The translations under genes were made by a program, and so were the position numbers. A stretch of 64,000 nucleotides of DNA, from positions 49,006-113,005 of the forward strand of contig JAGARK010000038.1 of the NCBI GenBank assembly GCA_017622295.1, written 5' to 3'. The notes below the pieces were generated by a model, which saw only the letters and a list, made by a program, of their open reading frames with translations, ran no database searches and was not told the origin of the DNA. Shown here piece after piece: positions 26,226 to 34,803 of this stretch (position 1 is its first letter; every line of letters begins with the position of its first letter). Origin of the DNA: Oscillospiraceae bacterium (GTDB lineage: Bacteria > Bacillota > Clostridia > Oscillospirales > Oscillospiraceae).

Positions 26226-26273
26226 ATGCGCTGGGTCATGGGCTTTGCGTTTCTTTCCAAAGGAAACCCCTAG
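26226..26273 (+). CDS. Leader peptide ahead of the MFS transporter gene
   Basis: Fifteen codons, MRWVMGFAFLSKGNP, ending TAG. AAAGGAG lies 8 nt before ATG, as strong as for any real gene here. It is followed by two terminator-like hairpins before the transporter, and its ribosome site lies in an 11-base stretch (26203-26213) perfectly complementary to 26320-26330. This is the layout of translation-controlled attenuators of ribosome-targeting-antibiotic resistance genes. The function is inferred; the peptide matches no leader I can name. Confidence 0.6.
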   Translation: MRWVMGFAFLSKGNP

Positions 26274-26377
26274 AACCGTCCAGGGGGGCAGTGCGCCCTT
26301 TTTTCAGGAACACATATTATTTCGGCAAAAGGTGAGCGGGCAATTTGCGCCGCGTGCCTTTGGCATGCGGTTTTTTT
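26267..26377 (+). promoter_or_regulatory. Attenuator with two tandem terminators upstream of the MFS gene
   Basis: First hairpin GGGC-AGTGC-GCCC with TTTTTT (about 26284-26302). Between them TTTCGGCAAAA (26320-26330) can pair with the leader ribosome-binding region. Second: CCGCGTGCC-TTT-GGCATGCGG (26350-26370) with seven Ts, a strong intrinsic terminator 39 bases before the start codon. Confidence 0.7.
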
Positions 26378-26415
26378 GCCCCCTTTTTGCCGCCATAGAA
26401 AAGGACGGTTAAATT

Positions 26416-27603
26416 ATGAATCTTAAAATTCAACTGCGAAGGCTCAATGCTTTCGGTTTTGCGGCATGCCTGCGCATCCCCGATGCGATCTGGGTGGTGC
26501 TGCTGGCGGCCAGAGGCTTCAGTTTGTGGCAAATCGGCCTGGCAGAGGGTATTTTTCACATTGTTAGCCTGATCTGTGAGATCCCTTCGGGAATGGCTGC
26601 GGATCTGATGGGACGGCGGAGGAGTATGGCTGCTGCGGGAATCTGCGGTCTGGTCAGCGCCCTTTTGATGGCCTTCGCGGAAGGCTTTGCCGGTGTTTGT
26701 GTGTCCATGGCTTTTTCGGCATTGGCCTGCACCTTTGTTTCCGGCAGTGACGAGGCGCTGCTGTATGACAGTCTGCTGCAGGCGGGCAGGGAACAGGAGC
26801 ATCTGCGCGTCAACGCCCGATATGCCAGGGTGCAGAATCTGGGCAGTATGCTCAGCAATGCGGCAAGTCTTCTGGCTGGTGTTCTCAGCTACGTCAGGAT
26901 CTATCTGGTGGATGGCGCGGTGTGTCTTGCAAGGACACTGCTGGCCCTGAGTCTGACGGAGCCCACCGTCACGGAGAATCAGGCTCAGCGTCAGGCTCAT
27001 CCCTTCCGGGATCTTGGGAAACGGTTTTGCGAGCATGTTTCCCAGGTGGCGGCGTTTCTGCGGGGCAGTCCCCGGGCGGCTGTACTGATGCTGGCTGACG
27101 GTTTGCTGTGTCTTCCCAGCTATCTGACGCTGATGTTTTTGCAGCAGCGGCTCAGTGAACAGGGGTTTCAGGCCATGTGGCTGGGACTGCCGGTGATGTG
27201 CATCAGCTTTTCACGGATGGTGGGAACCGCTCTGGGCGAGCGTCTGCAGCCCCGGGGTATTCGGGGATTATACATCGTCTGTGCGCTGATCGTGGGATCT
27301 GGTACCATTATAGCCGGTGCGGCAGCCGTTGTCCCAGCGGTGTTGGGCGCCATGGCTGCGGCGGGAGCGATGGATGCTTGGATGCTGCATCTTCAGAAAT
27401 ACTTAAACAAACTCTTCCCCAGTGACCGCCGAGCCACGCTGGTCAGTGTCAATATGATGGCCTACAGCCTGCTGATGATCGCTGCCAGTCCGCTGGTAGG
27501 CTGGCTGGGGGATGTTTACGGCAGTGCCGGAGTGGGTCTGTGCGCACTGGGCGCGGTGGTGGCGCTGTCCGGCGCAGCCGGTTTGCTCCGGGGGCGGCGG
27601 TAA
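26416..27603 (+). CDS. MFS transporter, probable drug efflux
   Basis: 395 aa, twelve predicted hydrophobic helices of the major facilitator superfamily. The loop 2-3 motif appears as GMAADLMGRRRSMAAAG (about residues 55-71), and the central cytoplasmic loop carries the usual charged linker. The DEALLYDSL segment resembles tetracycline/macrolide-type efflux MFS proteins. The upstream leader peptide and attenuator point to induction by something that stalls ribosomes, hence antibiotic export is the best guess. Substrate unproven. Confidence 0.8.
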   Translation: MNLKIQLRRLNAFGFAACLRIPDAIWVVLLAARGFSLWQIGLAEGIFHIVSLICEIPSGMAADLMGRRRSMAAAGICGLVSALLMAFAEGFAGVCVSMAFSALACTFVSGSDEALLYDSLLQAGREQEHLRVNARYARVQNLGSMLSNAASLLAGVLSYVRIYLVDGAVCLARTLLALSLTEPTVTENQAQRQAHPFRDLGKRFCEHVSQVAAFLRGSPRAAVLMLADGLLCLPSYLTLMFLQQRLSEQGFQAMWLGLPVMCISFSRMVGTALGERLQPRGIRGLYIVCALIVGSGTIIAGAAAVVPAVLGAMAAAGAMDAWMLHLQKYLNKLFPSDRRATLVSVNMMAYSLLMIAASPLVGWLGDVYGSAGVGLCALGAVVALSGAAGLLRGRR

Positions 27604-27631
27604 AAAATGATAACGTTTATCGGCTTTTTTC

Positions 27632-27660
27632 TTTACTTTCGTGGGAAAATGCGGTAAACT
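27632..27660 (+). promoter_or_regulatory. Promoter of the LUD-domain gene
   Basis: TTTACT (27632-27637), 17-bp spacer, TAAACT (27655-27660). A TGATAA / TTATCG imperfect hairpin with a T-run (27608-27630) just upstream probably ends the MFS transcript. Confidence 0.6.
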
Positions 27661-27686
27661 GAAAGAAAAAAACGGAGGTACATATC

Positions 27687-28325
27687 ATGGCTGATCCCAA
27701 GGAACTTTACTATGAAAAGCGGGCCAAAATCATGATCCGCAATTTGGAAAACCGCCATTTCGAGGCCTGCTACTGCGCCACGAAGGAAGAGGCGCTGGCC
27801 AAGGCTCTGGAGCTCATCGGCGAGGGTTCCTCCGTGGGCTGGGGCGGAACTCTGACCTGTACCCAGCTGGGGCTGATGGACGCCCTCCACGCCGTCAATT
27901 ACAACTGCCTGGACCGGGATCTGTGCAAGACAGTGGAAGAGAAGGAAAAGCTGCAGCGAGATATATTCTTTGCCGACTGGTTTATCACCGGTGCCAACGG
28001 CCTGAGCCTGGACGGCCAGATGGTGAATATCGACGGCACCGGCAACCGTGTGGCGCCCATTGTCTACGGCCCCCGGAACATTCTGGTTGTGGCCGGCATG
28101 AATAAGGTGGAGGACACTTTGGAAGCGGCCATCAACCGGGCCAGAACCATCGCCGCCCCCATGAACAAGCAGCGTTTCCCCAATCAGACTCCCTGCGAGA
28201 TCACCGGTACCTGCGCCGACTGCAAGAGCGAGGGCTGCATCTGCAATCAGATCCTGGTGACCCGCCACTGCCGTCCCGCCGGACGGATCAAATTTATCCT
28301 CATCGGCGAGGATCTGGGTATGTAA
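27687..28325 (+). CDS. LUD-domain protein (lactate utilization C-like)
   Basis: 212 aa LUD (DUF162) protein. SVGWGGTLTCTQLGLMDAL and the acidic/Gly-rich DWFITGANGLSLDGQMVNIDGTGNRVAPIVYGP block are the family core. The C-terminus carries four Cys in CADCKSEGCIC, possibly a metal or Fe-S site. In Bacillus LutC works with LutA/LutB in lactate oxidation; neither is nearby, so lactate should not be assumed. Own promoter and terminator. Confidence 0.88.
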   Translation: MADPKELYYEKRAKIMIRNLENRHFEACYCATKEEALAKALELIGEGSSVGWGGTLTCTQLGLMDALHAVNYNCLDRDLCKTVEEKEKLQRDIFFADWFITGANGLSLDGQMVNIDGTGNRVAPIVYGPRNILVVAGMNKVEDTLEAAINRARTIAAPMNKQRFPNQTPCEITGTCADCKSEGCICNQILVTRHCRPAGRIKFILIGEDLGM

Positions 28326-28332
28326 ATGAACC

Positions 28333-28364
28333 AAAGCAAGCCCGCAATGCGGGCTTGCTTTTTT
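28333..28364 (+). terminator. Terminator after the LUD gene
   Basis: AAAGCAAGCCCGC / GCGGGCTTGCTTT, 13-bp stem, 3-nt loop, T-run. Confidence 0.92.
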
Positions 28365-28382
28365 ATGCCCCGGTGGTATAAT
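28355..28382 (+). promoter_or_regulatory. Promoter of the gtrA-like gene, overlapping the terminator
   Basis: TTGCTT (28355-28360) in the 3' arm of the preceding terminator, 16-bp spacer, TATAAT (28377-28382). Confidence 0.7.
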
Positions 28383-28411
28383 AGTACAAGTTTCTTCTTG
28401 GAGGCCTGTGT

Positions 28412-28825
28412 GTGAAAAAGATCCGTGCTTTGATCGAAAAATACTATGATATCATCTCCTATCTGTTCTTCGGCGTGCTGACCACGGGGGTAAACTATCT
28501 GCTTTATCTGCCCTGCTACAATCTGTGGGGCTTCAGCGGCTCTGTCAGCAATGTGATCGCCTGGGTTTTTGCCGTGGCCTTTGCGTATCTGACCAACAAG
28601 CCCTTTGTCTTCAAAAGCCACGACTGGTCTGCGGGGACGGTGATTCCGGAGCTGACCCGCTTTGTGGGCTGCCGCATGGGCTCCGGCGCGCTGGAGACGG
28701 CGATCATCTGGCTCACGGTGGACATTCTCGCCTGGAATGGCAATGTGATGAAGCTTGCCACCAGCGTCATCGTGATCGTAGTGAACTATCTTGCCAGCAA
28801 GCTGCTGGTCTTCCGCCGCAAGTGA
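28412..28825 (+). CDS. GtrA family membrane protein
   Basis: 137 aa with four hydrophobic segments. YDIISYLFFGVLTTGVNYLLYLPCYN, NVIAWVFAVAFAYLTNKPFVFKS and the C-terminal NYLASKLLVFRRK are the standard GtrA blocks. GtrA proteins are thought to flip undecaprenyl-linked sugars across the membrane or assist surface-glycan decoration. Start is GTG 28412 with GGAGG about 6 nt upstream. Single gene. Confidence 0.92.
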   Translation: MKKIRALIEKYYDIISYLFFGVLTTGVNYLLYLPCYNLWGFSGSVSNVIAWVFAVAFAYLTNKPFVFKSHDWSAGTVIPELTRFVGCRMGSGALETAIIWLTVDILAWNGNVMKLATSVIVIVVNYLASKLLVFRRK

Positions 28826-28828
28826 ATC

Positions 28829-28856
28829 AAAAAAGAGCCGGATGGCTCTTTTTTTA
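28829..28856 (+). terminator. Terminator after the gtrA-like gene
   Basis: GAGCC-GGAT-GGCTC stem flanked by A6 and T7. Confidence 0.85.
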
Positions 28857-28888
28857 ATATGTCGCAAACATATAATTTACAAATTATT

Positions 28889-28917
28889 TCGACAATCCGC
28901 AAAAGTTATGATACAAT
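28889..28917 (+). promoter_or_regulatory. Promoter of the ABC exporter operon
   Basis: TCGACA (28889-28894), 17-bp spacer, TACAAT (28912-28917). Confidence 0.6.
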
Positions 28918-28947
28918 AAAAACGATATTATTTTGGGGTGATATGCC

Positions 28948-29649
28948 ATGGCATTTGTGGAATTTCAGAATGTGGGAAAAACCTACCATATGGGTGAGGT
29001 GGAGATCAACGCCCTCCACGACGCCTCCTTTGAAATTGAAAAGGGTGAGCTGGTGGTCATCGTCGGCCCCTCCGGTGCAGGTAAGACTACCCTTCTGAAC
29101 ATTCTCGGCGGCATGGACACACTTTCCGTTGGCAGTGTGATGCTGGACGGCCGGGAGATCTCCGGCCTGAACCGCAAGCAGCTGACCCAGTATCGGCGGG
29201 AGGATGTGGGCTTTGTTTTCCAGTTTTACAACCTCATCGGCAATCTGACGGCCCTTGAAAATGTGGAGCTTGCCAATCAGATTTGCAAGAATCCCTTGGA
29301 CGCCCGGCAGATCCTGCGGGATGTTGGTCTGGAGGCCAGACAGAAGAATTTCCCCAGCCAGCTGTCCGGCGGCGAGCAGCAGCGCGTTGCCATCGCCCGG
29401 GCCCTGGCCAAGAACCCCAAGCTGCTGCTGTGCGATGAGCCCACCGGCGCGCTGGATTACCAGACCGGCAAGGCCATTTTGCAGCTTCTGCAGGATACCG
29501 GCAGAAAAACCGGTATGACCGTGGTAATTATCACCCACAACGGCGCCCTGACCGCCATGGCGGACCGGGTGATCCGGGTTCGAAGCGGCACGGTGGTATC
29601 CGTGACGCTCAATGAACATCCGCAGGACATTCAGGAGATCGAGTGGTAA
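28948..29649 (+). CDS. ABC transporter ATP-binding protein, MacB/LolD-like
   Basis: 233-aa ATPase: Walker [14 protein letters not shown] (about residues 38-50), Q-loop [12 protein letters not shown], signature [16 protein letters not shown], Walker [13 protein letters not shown] and H-loop VVIITHN. This is the MacB/LolD/BceA class that drives mechanotransmission-type permeases. The stop overlaps the permease start (TAATG), so the two form a stoichiometric pair. Confidence 0.95.
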   Translation: MAFVEFQNVGKTYHMGEVEINALHDASFEIEKGELVVIVGPSGAGKTTLLNILGGMDTLSVGSVMLDGREISGLNRKQLTQYRREDVGFVFQFYNLIGNLTALENVELANQICKNPLDARQILRDVGLEARQKNFPSQLSGGEQQRVAIARALAKNPKLLLCDEPTGALDYQTGKAILQLLQDTGRKTGMTVVIITHNGALTAMADRVIRVRSGTVVSVTLNEHPQDIQEIEW

Positions 29650-32600
29650 TGAAAAAGAATGCGATGCGCAAAAATCTGCGCCAATCCATCCTGAAATCTC
29701 TGGGACGGTATGTGGCCATCGTGGCCATCATCGCCCTGGGCGCCAGCATGTTCGTGGGTCTGCTGATGACCAAGTCGGACATGGTGGCAACGGGCCAGGA
29801 GTACATGGATGAACAGAATATGTTTGATCTGCGGCTCATGACCGGTTATGGATGGAGCCTGGATCAGGTGGAAGCGGTGTCGCAGTTGGAGGGCATCGTG
29901 GATGCCGAGGGAATCATATATTCCGATGTTGTCGCAACGGTCAATGACGCCGACGAGGAGAAGGTCTATCGCTTCACCGCCATCCCCCAGACTCTGAACC
30001 GGCTGGTCCTCCGGGGCGGCCGGATGCCGGAAACAAGCAGCGAGTGCCTCATTGATGGCTTCCGTTTGACCGACGAAATCCTCGGCACTACCATCCATGT
30101 CTCCGCCACCAATTCCGAGGATACCCTGGGGGCTATGGTATGGGATACCTACACCGTCGTCGGCTATGTGTCCACTCCGCTGAACATGGACATGAACAGG
30201 GGCTCCACCAGCGTCGGCAGCGGCAGTCTGGACAATATTCTCTACATTCCCGCCGATGGCTTTGATGTGGACTACTACACCGAGATCAATGTGACCATCG
30301 AAGGGGATTATGAGGTCTATACCAAGGAATACAACGACGCCATGGACGCCATGGCGGAGCGGCTGGAACCGCTGCTGGAGCCTCTGGCACATGACCGTCT
30401 GGTTCAGGTCCGCAGGACGGCCCAGCAGGCCTATAACGAGGGTATGCTGGAATACTATGATGGTCTGAAGGAATTCCAAAATGCCAAAGAGGAGGCCCTT
30501 CAGGAGCTGGAGGATGCCCATCAGCAGCTGAAAGACGGCGAGCAGGAGATCGCAGACAACGAGCAGATGCTCCTTGACGGCGAGGAGCAGATCGCTGACG
30601 CCTGGACTGCGCTGAAAGAGGGCGAAAAAACCCTGCAGGAGTCCAGGGGCACCCTGGCATCTGCCAAGGCATCAGCCTATAAGCAGATCTCCGATTCTAC
30701 CACATCCCTTCTGAGTCAGATGGACTCCATGACCACGGGTCTGACAACGCTGCAAAGCGAATTGACGGCTCTGCAGGCTGAGATCCTGACCCTCAATACC
30801 ACCATTACCCGTCTGGAAACGGAATTGACGCTGATCGATTCCCAGATTTCCATGACCAATACCATGATCGGTATCATGGACTCCAGCATCGATACTTCCC
30901 GGCAGGCCATCGAGCTGGCAAGGCAGAACGGCGCCGATGAGCAGACCCTGGCGGGTATGGAATCGGAGCTTCAGGAGCTTCAGGAAAAACGTGGGGAATA
31001 CGCTGAAAAGCTTGCCGAGCAGCAGGCCCAGCGCTCCGAGCTGGAAGCCCAGCTGCAGCCCTACTATGAAAAGCAGGCCCAGCTTCAGGCCCAACAGGAG
31101 GCCCTAAATAGTCAGATCGGCCAGATCGAGGAGTCTATCAGCGGCTTGACTGAAGGACTGGTCTCGCTGGTGGCCATGCAGTCTGTGATGGATGCGGAAT
31201 TTGCCGCTGCCGAAGCCCAGCTGGAGGCCGGCGAGGCCCAAATGGAGGCGGGCAAGCTGGAGCTTGAGCTGCGCCAGCAGGAGCTGGCCGACGGCAAGGT
31301 GCAGCTGGAGGAAGCCAAACAGGAGCTGAACGAGGCCTGGGAGGAATACTTCAAGGGTAAAGCAGAGGCCGAAAAAGAGCTGGCCGATGCGGAGGCGGAG
31401 CTGGATGACGCCAAGCAGCAGCTGGCTGACGCATCCGGCATCATCCAGGATATGATCGAAAATGACGTCTTCATTCTGGACAGGACCAGCAATCTGGGCT
31501 ACAACTCTCTCGACAGCGCCTCTGACATCGTACAGGGCGTGTCCCGGGTGTTCCCGGCCTTCTTCCTGCTGATCGCGGCGTTGGTGTGCATTACCACCAT
31601 GACCCGCATGGTCGATGAGGAGCGGACCCAGATCGGTACCCTGAAAGCTCTGGGCTACAGCAACTGGGATATTATCAGCAAATACCTGTTCTACGCCGGC
31701 AGCGGCGCCGTGGTGGGCTGCGGTCTGGGCGTATTGGTTGGCAGCGTGGCTTTCCCCACGATTTTGTGGGAGGCCTACAAGATCATGCTCTACATGACGC
31801 CGAGGATTACCCTGAGATTCAACTGGATCCTCTGCGGCATCGTGGTGGCGTCCTACACTGCAGTGATGCTGCTGGTGACCTGGTACTGCTGCCGCCGGGC
31901 TCTGGAAGAGGAGCCAGCGGAGCTGATCCGGCCCAAATCCCCCGATGCGGGCAAGAAGATATTCATGGAGTATCTGCCCTTCTGGAACGGCATCAGCTTC
32001 CTGAACAAGGTCACCATCCGCAATATCTTCCGCTATCGGCAGCGGCTTGCCATGATGATGGTGGGCATCGGCGGCTGCACCGCCCTGCTGCTGACTGGCT
32101 TCGGCCTCCGGGATTCCATCGTCAACATCGTTGGCTATCAGTTCGAAGAGGTCACCACCTACGATCTGCAGGTCTATTTTGCCGACGGCCAGACCGAGCA
32201 GGAACAGTCCGCATTCCTGGAAAAGTTGGAGGGTGAAGTATCCAATACGCTTTTTTATCATCAGCAGAGTGTGGAGGTGTCCTTCGACGATCAGGTCCGG
32301 GAGATCTATATGATGGCGTCGGGTGACCGGATTCAGGAATTCGTGGATTTCCACAGGGGCGATGAGCCTCTGGGCATGCCCGGCACCAATGAGGTGCTTC
32401 TGACTGTGGGCGTGGCGGAGGCCATGGGCATCGACGAGGGCGATGAAATCATTCTTCGCAATGCCGATATGGAAGAGCTGTCCGTGACGGTATCTGGCAT
32501 CTATGACAACAATGTCTATAACTATGCCATCGTGACGCCTGAAACGATTCTGGACCAGTGGGGGCATGCTCCCGCCAGCCAGATGGCCATGCTCCAGGTG

Positions 32601-33119
32601 GATGAGGCGGAAAAGGACATTTATGAGGTCAGCGCCCTGATCGCGGGGCTGAGCGATGTGATGAATGTCTCCATCAGCCGGGATCTTGCCAGCATGGTCA
32701 GCTCCATGATGGATGCGCTGGATCTGGTGGTCTGGGTCGTGGTGTTCTGTGCGGGACTGCTGGCGGTCATCGTGCTCTACAATCTGACCAACATCAACAT
32801 CAACGAGCGGATCCGGGAAATCGCCACCATCAAGGTTCTGGGCTTCAATGCCACCGAAACGGCGGCTTACGTCTTCAAGGAGAATCTTGCATTGTCTATC
32901 ATGGGCAGCGTGCTGGGACTTCCTCTGGGATATCTGCTGCTGAAATTCGTCATGAGCCAGATCAAGATCGATTTCTGCTGGTTCCAGGCGAGAGTGACGG
33001 TGAGCTCCTGTGTGCTGGCGCTGGTATTGACGATCCTGTCGTCCATTGTGGTGGATGTGATCTTCTATCACAAGCTGGATCGGATCAACATGGCGGAGGC
33101 GCTCAAATCCGTGGAATAA
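29649..33119 (+). CDS. FtsX-family ABC permease with large coiled-coil extracellular domain
   Basis: 1156-aa partner of the preceding ATPase. One N-terminal helix (about residues 20-38), an extracellular MacB_PCD-like segment, then about 340 residues (roughly 262-605) of Glu/Gln/Ala/Leu-rich heptads (ELEDAHQQLKDGEQEIADNE and similar; MEAGKLELELRQQELADGK), then two FtsX membrane blocks (about 635-750 and 1030-1150) separated by a second periplasm-type domain. ATG 29649 overlaps the ATPase stop. The long coiled coil resembles the giant lactobacillal/clostridial permeases of this class; the substrate is unknown. Confidence 0.92.
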   Translation: MKKNAMRKNLRQSILKSLGRYVAIVAIIALGASMFVGLLMTKSDMVATGQEYMDEQNMFDLRLMTGYGWSLDQVEAVSQLEGIVDAEGIIYSDVVATVNDADEEKVYRFTAIPQTLNRLVLRGGRMPETSSECLIDGFRLTDEILGTTIHVSATNSEDTLGAMVWDTYTVVGYVSTPLNMDMNRGSTSVGSGSLDNILYIPADGFDVDYYTEINVTIEGDYEVYTKEYNDAMDAMAERLEPLLEPLAHDRLVQVRRTAQQAYNEGMLEYYDGLKEFQNAKEEALQELEDAHQQLKDGEQEIADNEQMLLDGEEQIADAWTALKEGEKTLQESRGTLASAKASAYKQISDSTTSLLSQMDSMTTGLTTLQSELTALQAEILTLNTTITRLETELTLIDSQISMTNTMIGIMDSSIDTSRQAIELARQNGADEQTLAGMESELQELQEKRGEYAEKLAEQQAQRSELEAQLQPYYEKQAQLQAQQEALNSQIGQIEESISGLTEGLVSLVAMQSVMDAEFAAAEAQLEAGEAQMEAGKLELELRQQELADGKVQLEEAKQELNEAWEEYFKGKAEAEKELADAEAELDDAKQQLADASGIIQDMIENDVFILDRTSNLGYNSLDSASDIVQGVSRVFPAFFLLIAALVCITTMTRMVDEERTQIGTLKALGYSNWDIISKYLFYAGSGAVVGCGLGVLVGSVAFPTILWEAYKIMLYMTPRITLRFNWILCGIVVASYTAVMLLVTWYCCRRALEEEPAELIRPKSPDAGKKIFMEYLPFWNGISFLNKVTIRNIFRYRQRLAMMMVGIGGCTALLLTGFGLRDSIVNIVGYQFEEVTTYDLQVYFADGQTEQEQSAFLEKLEGEVSNTLFYHQQSVEVSFDDQVREIYMMASGDRIQEFVDFHRGDEPLGMPGTNEVLLTVGVAEAMGIDEGDEIILRNADMEELSVTVSGIYDNNVYNYAIVTPETILDQWGHAPASQMAMLQVDEAEKDIYEVSALIAGLSDVMNVSISRDLASMVSSMMDALDLVVWVVVFCAGLLAVIVLYNLTNININERIREIATIKVLGFNATETAAYVFKENLALSIMGSVLGLPLGYLLLKFVMSQIKIDFCWFQARVTVSSCVLALVLTILSSIVVDVIFYHKLDRINMAEALKSVE

Positions 33120-33123
33120 TGAA

Positions 33124-33158
33124 AAACGGCTGTCGCAGGTTTTCTGCGACAGCCGTTT
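33124..33158. terminator. Bidirectional terminator
   Basis: AAACGGCTGTCGCAG / CTGCGACAGCCGTTT, 15 bp, between the convergent ABC permease and aroQ genes; ends the aro superoperon. Confidence 0.9.
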
Positions 33159-33160
33159 CC

Positions 33161-33592
33161 TTATGCATAATGCTCTTTCAGATACAGAATTGCTTCCCGG
33201 TAGCCTTCGAAGCCGCGGCCCTTAATGGTGTGGACACAGGCCATGCCTGCGTAAGAAATCTGCCGGAAGGGCTCTCTTGCGTCCACATCGGAGATGTGAA
33301 CCTCCACCGCCGGGATGGATACCGCCTTCAGCGCATCCAGGATGGCGACGGATGTGTGGGTGTAGGCGGCGGGGTTGATGACGATGCCGTCAAATTTGCC
33401 ATAAGCCTCCTGAATTTTATCCACAAGACAGCCCTCGTGATTGGACTGATACTGTTCGATTTCCAGATTTTCCTCCCGGGCGGTTTTCTCGATCAGCGCC
33501 AGAAGATCGGCAAAGGTGTTCTTGCCGTAGATTCCCGGCTCCCGGATTCCCAGCATATTCAGATTGGGGCCGTTCAAAACCAGAATTTTCAT
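33161..33592 (-). CDS. aroQ: 3-dehydroquinate dehydratase, type II
   Basis: Third shikimate step: dehydrates 3-dehydroquinate to 3-dehydroshikimate. Type II signatures: LNGPNLNMLGIREPGIYG with catalytic Arg and Tyr in the flexible lid, QSNHEG, NPAAYTHTS, and VEVHISD with catalytic His. 143 aa, typical dodecameric form. The start overlaps the aroE/K stop by 4 bases (ATGA). Last gene of the minus-strand aro operon. Confidence 0.97.
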   Translation of the reverse strand: MKILVLNGPNLNMLGIREPGIYGKNTFADLLALIEKTAREENLEIEQYQSNHEGCLVDKIQEAYGKFDGIVINPAAYTHTSVAILDALKAVSIPAVEVHISDVDAREPFRQISYAGMACVHTIKGRGFEGYREAILYLKEHYA

Positions 33593-34803
33593 GTCAGTAC
33601 CTCCAGAATTTGGGAGATGGTGGAATCCGGATCGCCGTCATTGTCGATTGTCTGATCGGCGAAGGCTTCATACAGGGGTTTTCGGATCCGGTACATGTCG
33701 GTGAGCTTGTTCGTCTGGGACAAGGGGCGGCCGTCAGTGGGCAGTTTATCCAGATCCCGCTTCAGCCAGAAGATGGTACCGTTCTGGTGGAGCAGCGGAT
33801 AGTTCCGCTGCTGGGTGACGCAGCCGCCGCCGGTGGCGATGACGAGCCCGGATTGCTGGCCCAGCTCCTGAAGAGTCTCCGTTTCCAGAGCCCGGAAGCC
33901 CTCCTCGCCGTCGGTGGCGAAGATTTCAGGAATGGAGCGGCCTGCTTTTTCGACAAGATACGCATCGGCGTCCACGAATTTCTTTCCAGTTTTTTCTGCC
34001 AGCAGCTTACCGATGGTGGATTTGCCGCAGCCGGGCATGCCGATGAGGATAATGTTCTCCATCTGATGGCGCAGAAGGCTGTGGATCTTCGTGATTTTTT
34101 CGTCAGCAATGGTGGTGTCTGCGAACCATTCGGCGGATTCCTTGGCCTGAGCCACCAGCATCAGCAGGCCGTTCATGGCCGCGATGCCCCGTCCCTCGGC
34201 GTCCAGCAGGATTTGGGTACGGGCGGGATTGTAGACCACATCCAGCACGCCCTCCAGCTTCGGGAACAGGTCTAGGTCCACAGGGCTGACGCCCACCTTC
34301 GGATACATGCCCACGGGGGTAGTGTTGACGATAAGGGCGGCGTCAGCGTGAAGGTGGAGATTGCCGTAATTGTTGGCTCCGCTGCGGGAGATTACATAGA
34401 CTTCCGCTCCCAGCTCTTCCAGCACGGCCACCGCCGTGTTGGAGGCGCCACCGCTGCCCAGCACCAGGGCTTTCTTTCCTGTGACCTCCAGACCACTGGA
34501 ACACACCATGGTCCGGAAGCCAAAATAGTCCGTATTATGTCCAATAAGCTTACCATCCTGGCGGACGATGGTGTTCACCGCCCCGAGGCGCTTTGCTCTG
34601 GGGGTCAGCTCATCCAGGTAGGGAATGACATCCTTTTTATAGGGGACGGTCACATTCAGGCCCGTAAAATCGCCGTTTCGCAGGAAGTTTTCCAGCTCCT
34701 CCGGCTCTTTCTCGAAGAGAACATAGTCATAATCCGCCAGCTGGGCGTGGATCTGGGGGGAATAGCTGTGGCCCAGCTTCCGCCCAAGAAGTCCGCACTT
34801 CAT
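33589..34803 (-). CDS. aroE-aroK: Bifunctional shikimate dehydrogenase / shikimate kinase fusion
   Basis: Single 404-aa polypeptide with two consecutive pathway enzymes. Residues 1 to about 260 are AroE: KLGHSYSPQIH (shikimate-binding), NVTVPYKK (catalytic Lys), GHNTDYFGF (catalytic Asp), VLGSGGASNTAV (NADP site). Residues about 265-404 are AroK: IILIGMPGCGKSTIGKLLAE (Walker A), VDADAYLV, ATGGGCVT. The linker is short and has no internal ribosome site that I see. The start overlaps the pheA stop by one base. Such fusion makes steps 4 and 5 equimolar. Confidence 0.94.
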   Translation of the reverse strand: MKCGLLGRKLGHSYSPQIHAQLADYDYVLFEKEPEELENFLRNGDFTGLNVTVPYKKDVIPYLDELTPRAKRLGAVNTIVRQDGKLIGHNTDYFGFRTMVCSSGLEVTGKKALVLGSGGASNTAVAVLEELGAEVYVISRSGANNYGNLHLHADAALIVNTTPVGMYPKVGVSPVDLDLFPKLEGVLDVVYNPARTQILLDAEGRGIAAMNGLLMLVAQAKESAEWFADTTIADEKITKIHSLLRHQMENIILIGMPGCGKSTIGKLLAEKTGKKFVDADAYLVEKAGRSIPEIFATDGEEGFRALETETLQELGQQSGLVIATGGGCVTQQRNYPLLHQNGTIFWLKRDLDKLPTDGRPLSQTNKLTDMYRIRKPLYEAFADQTIDNDGDPDSTISQILEVLT

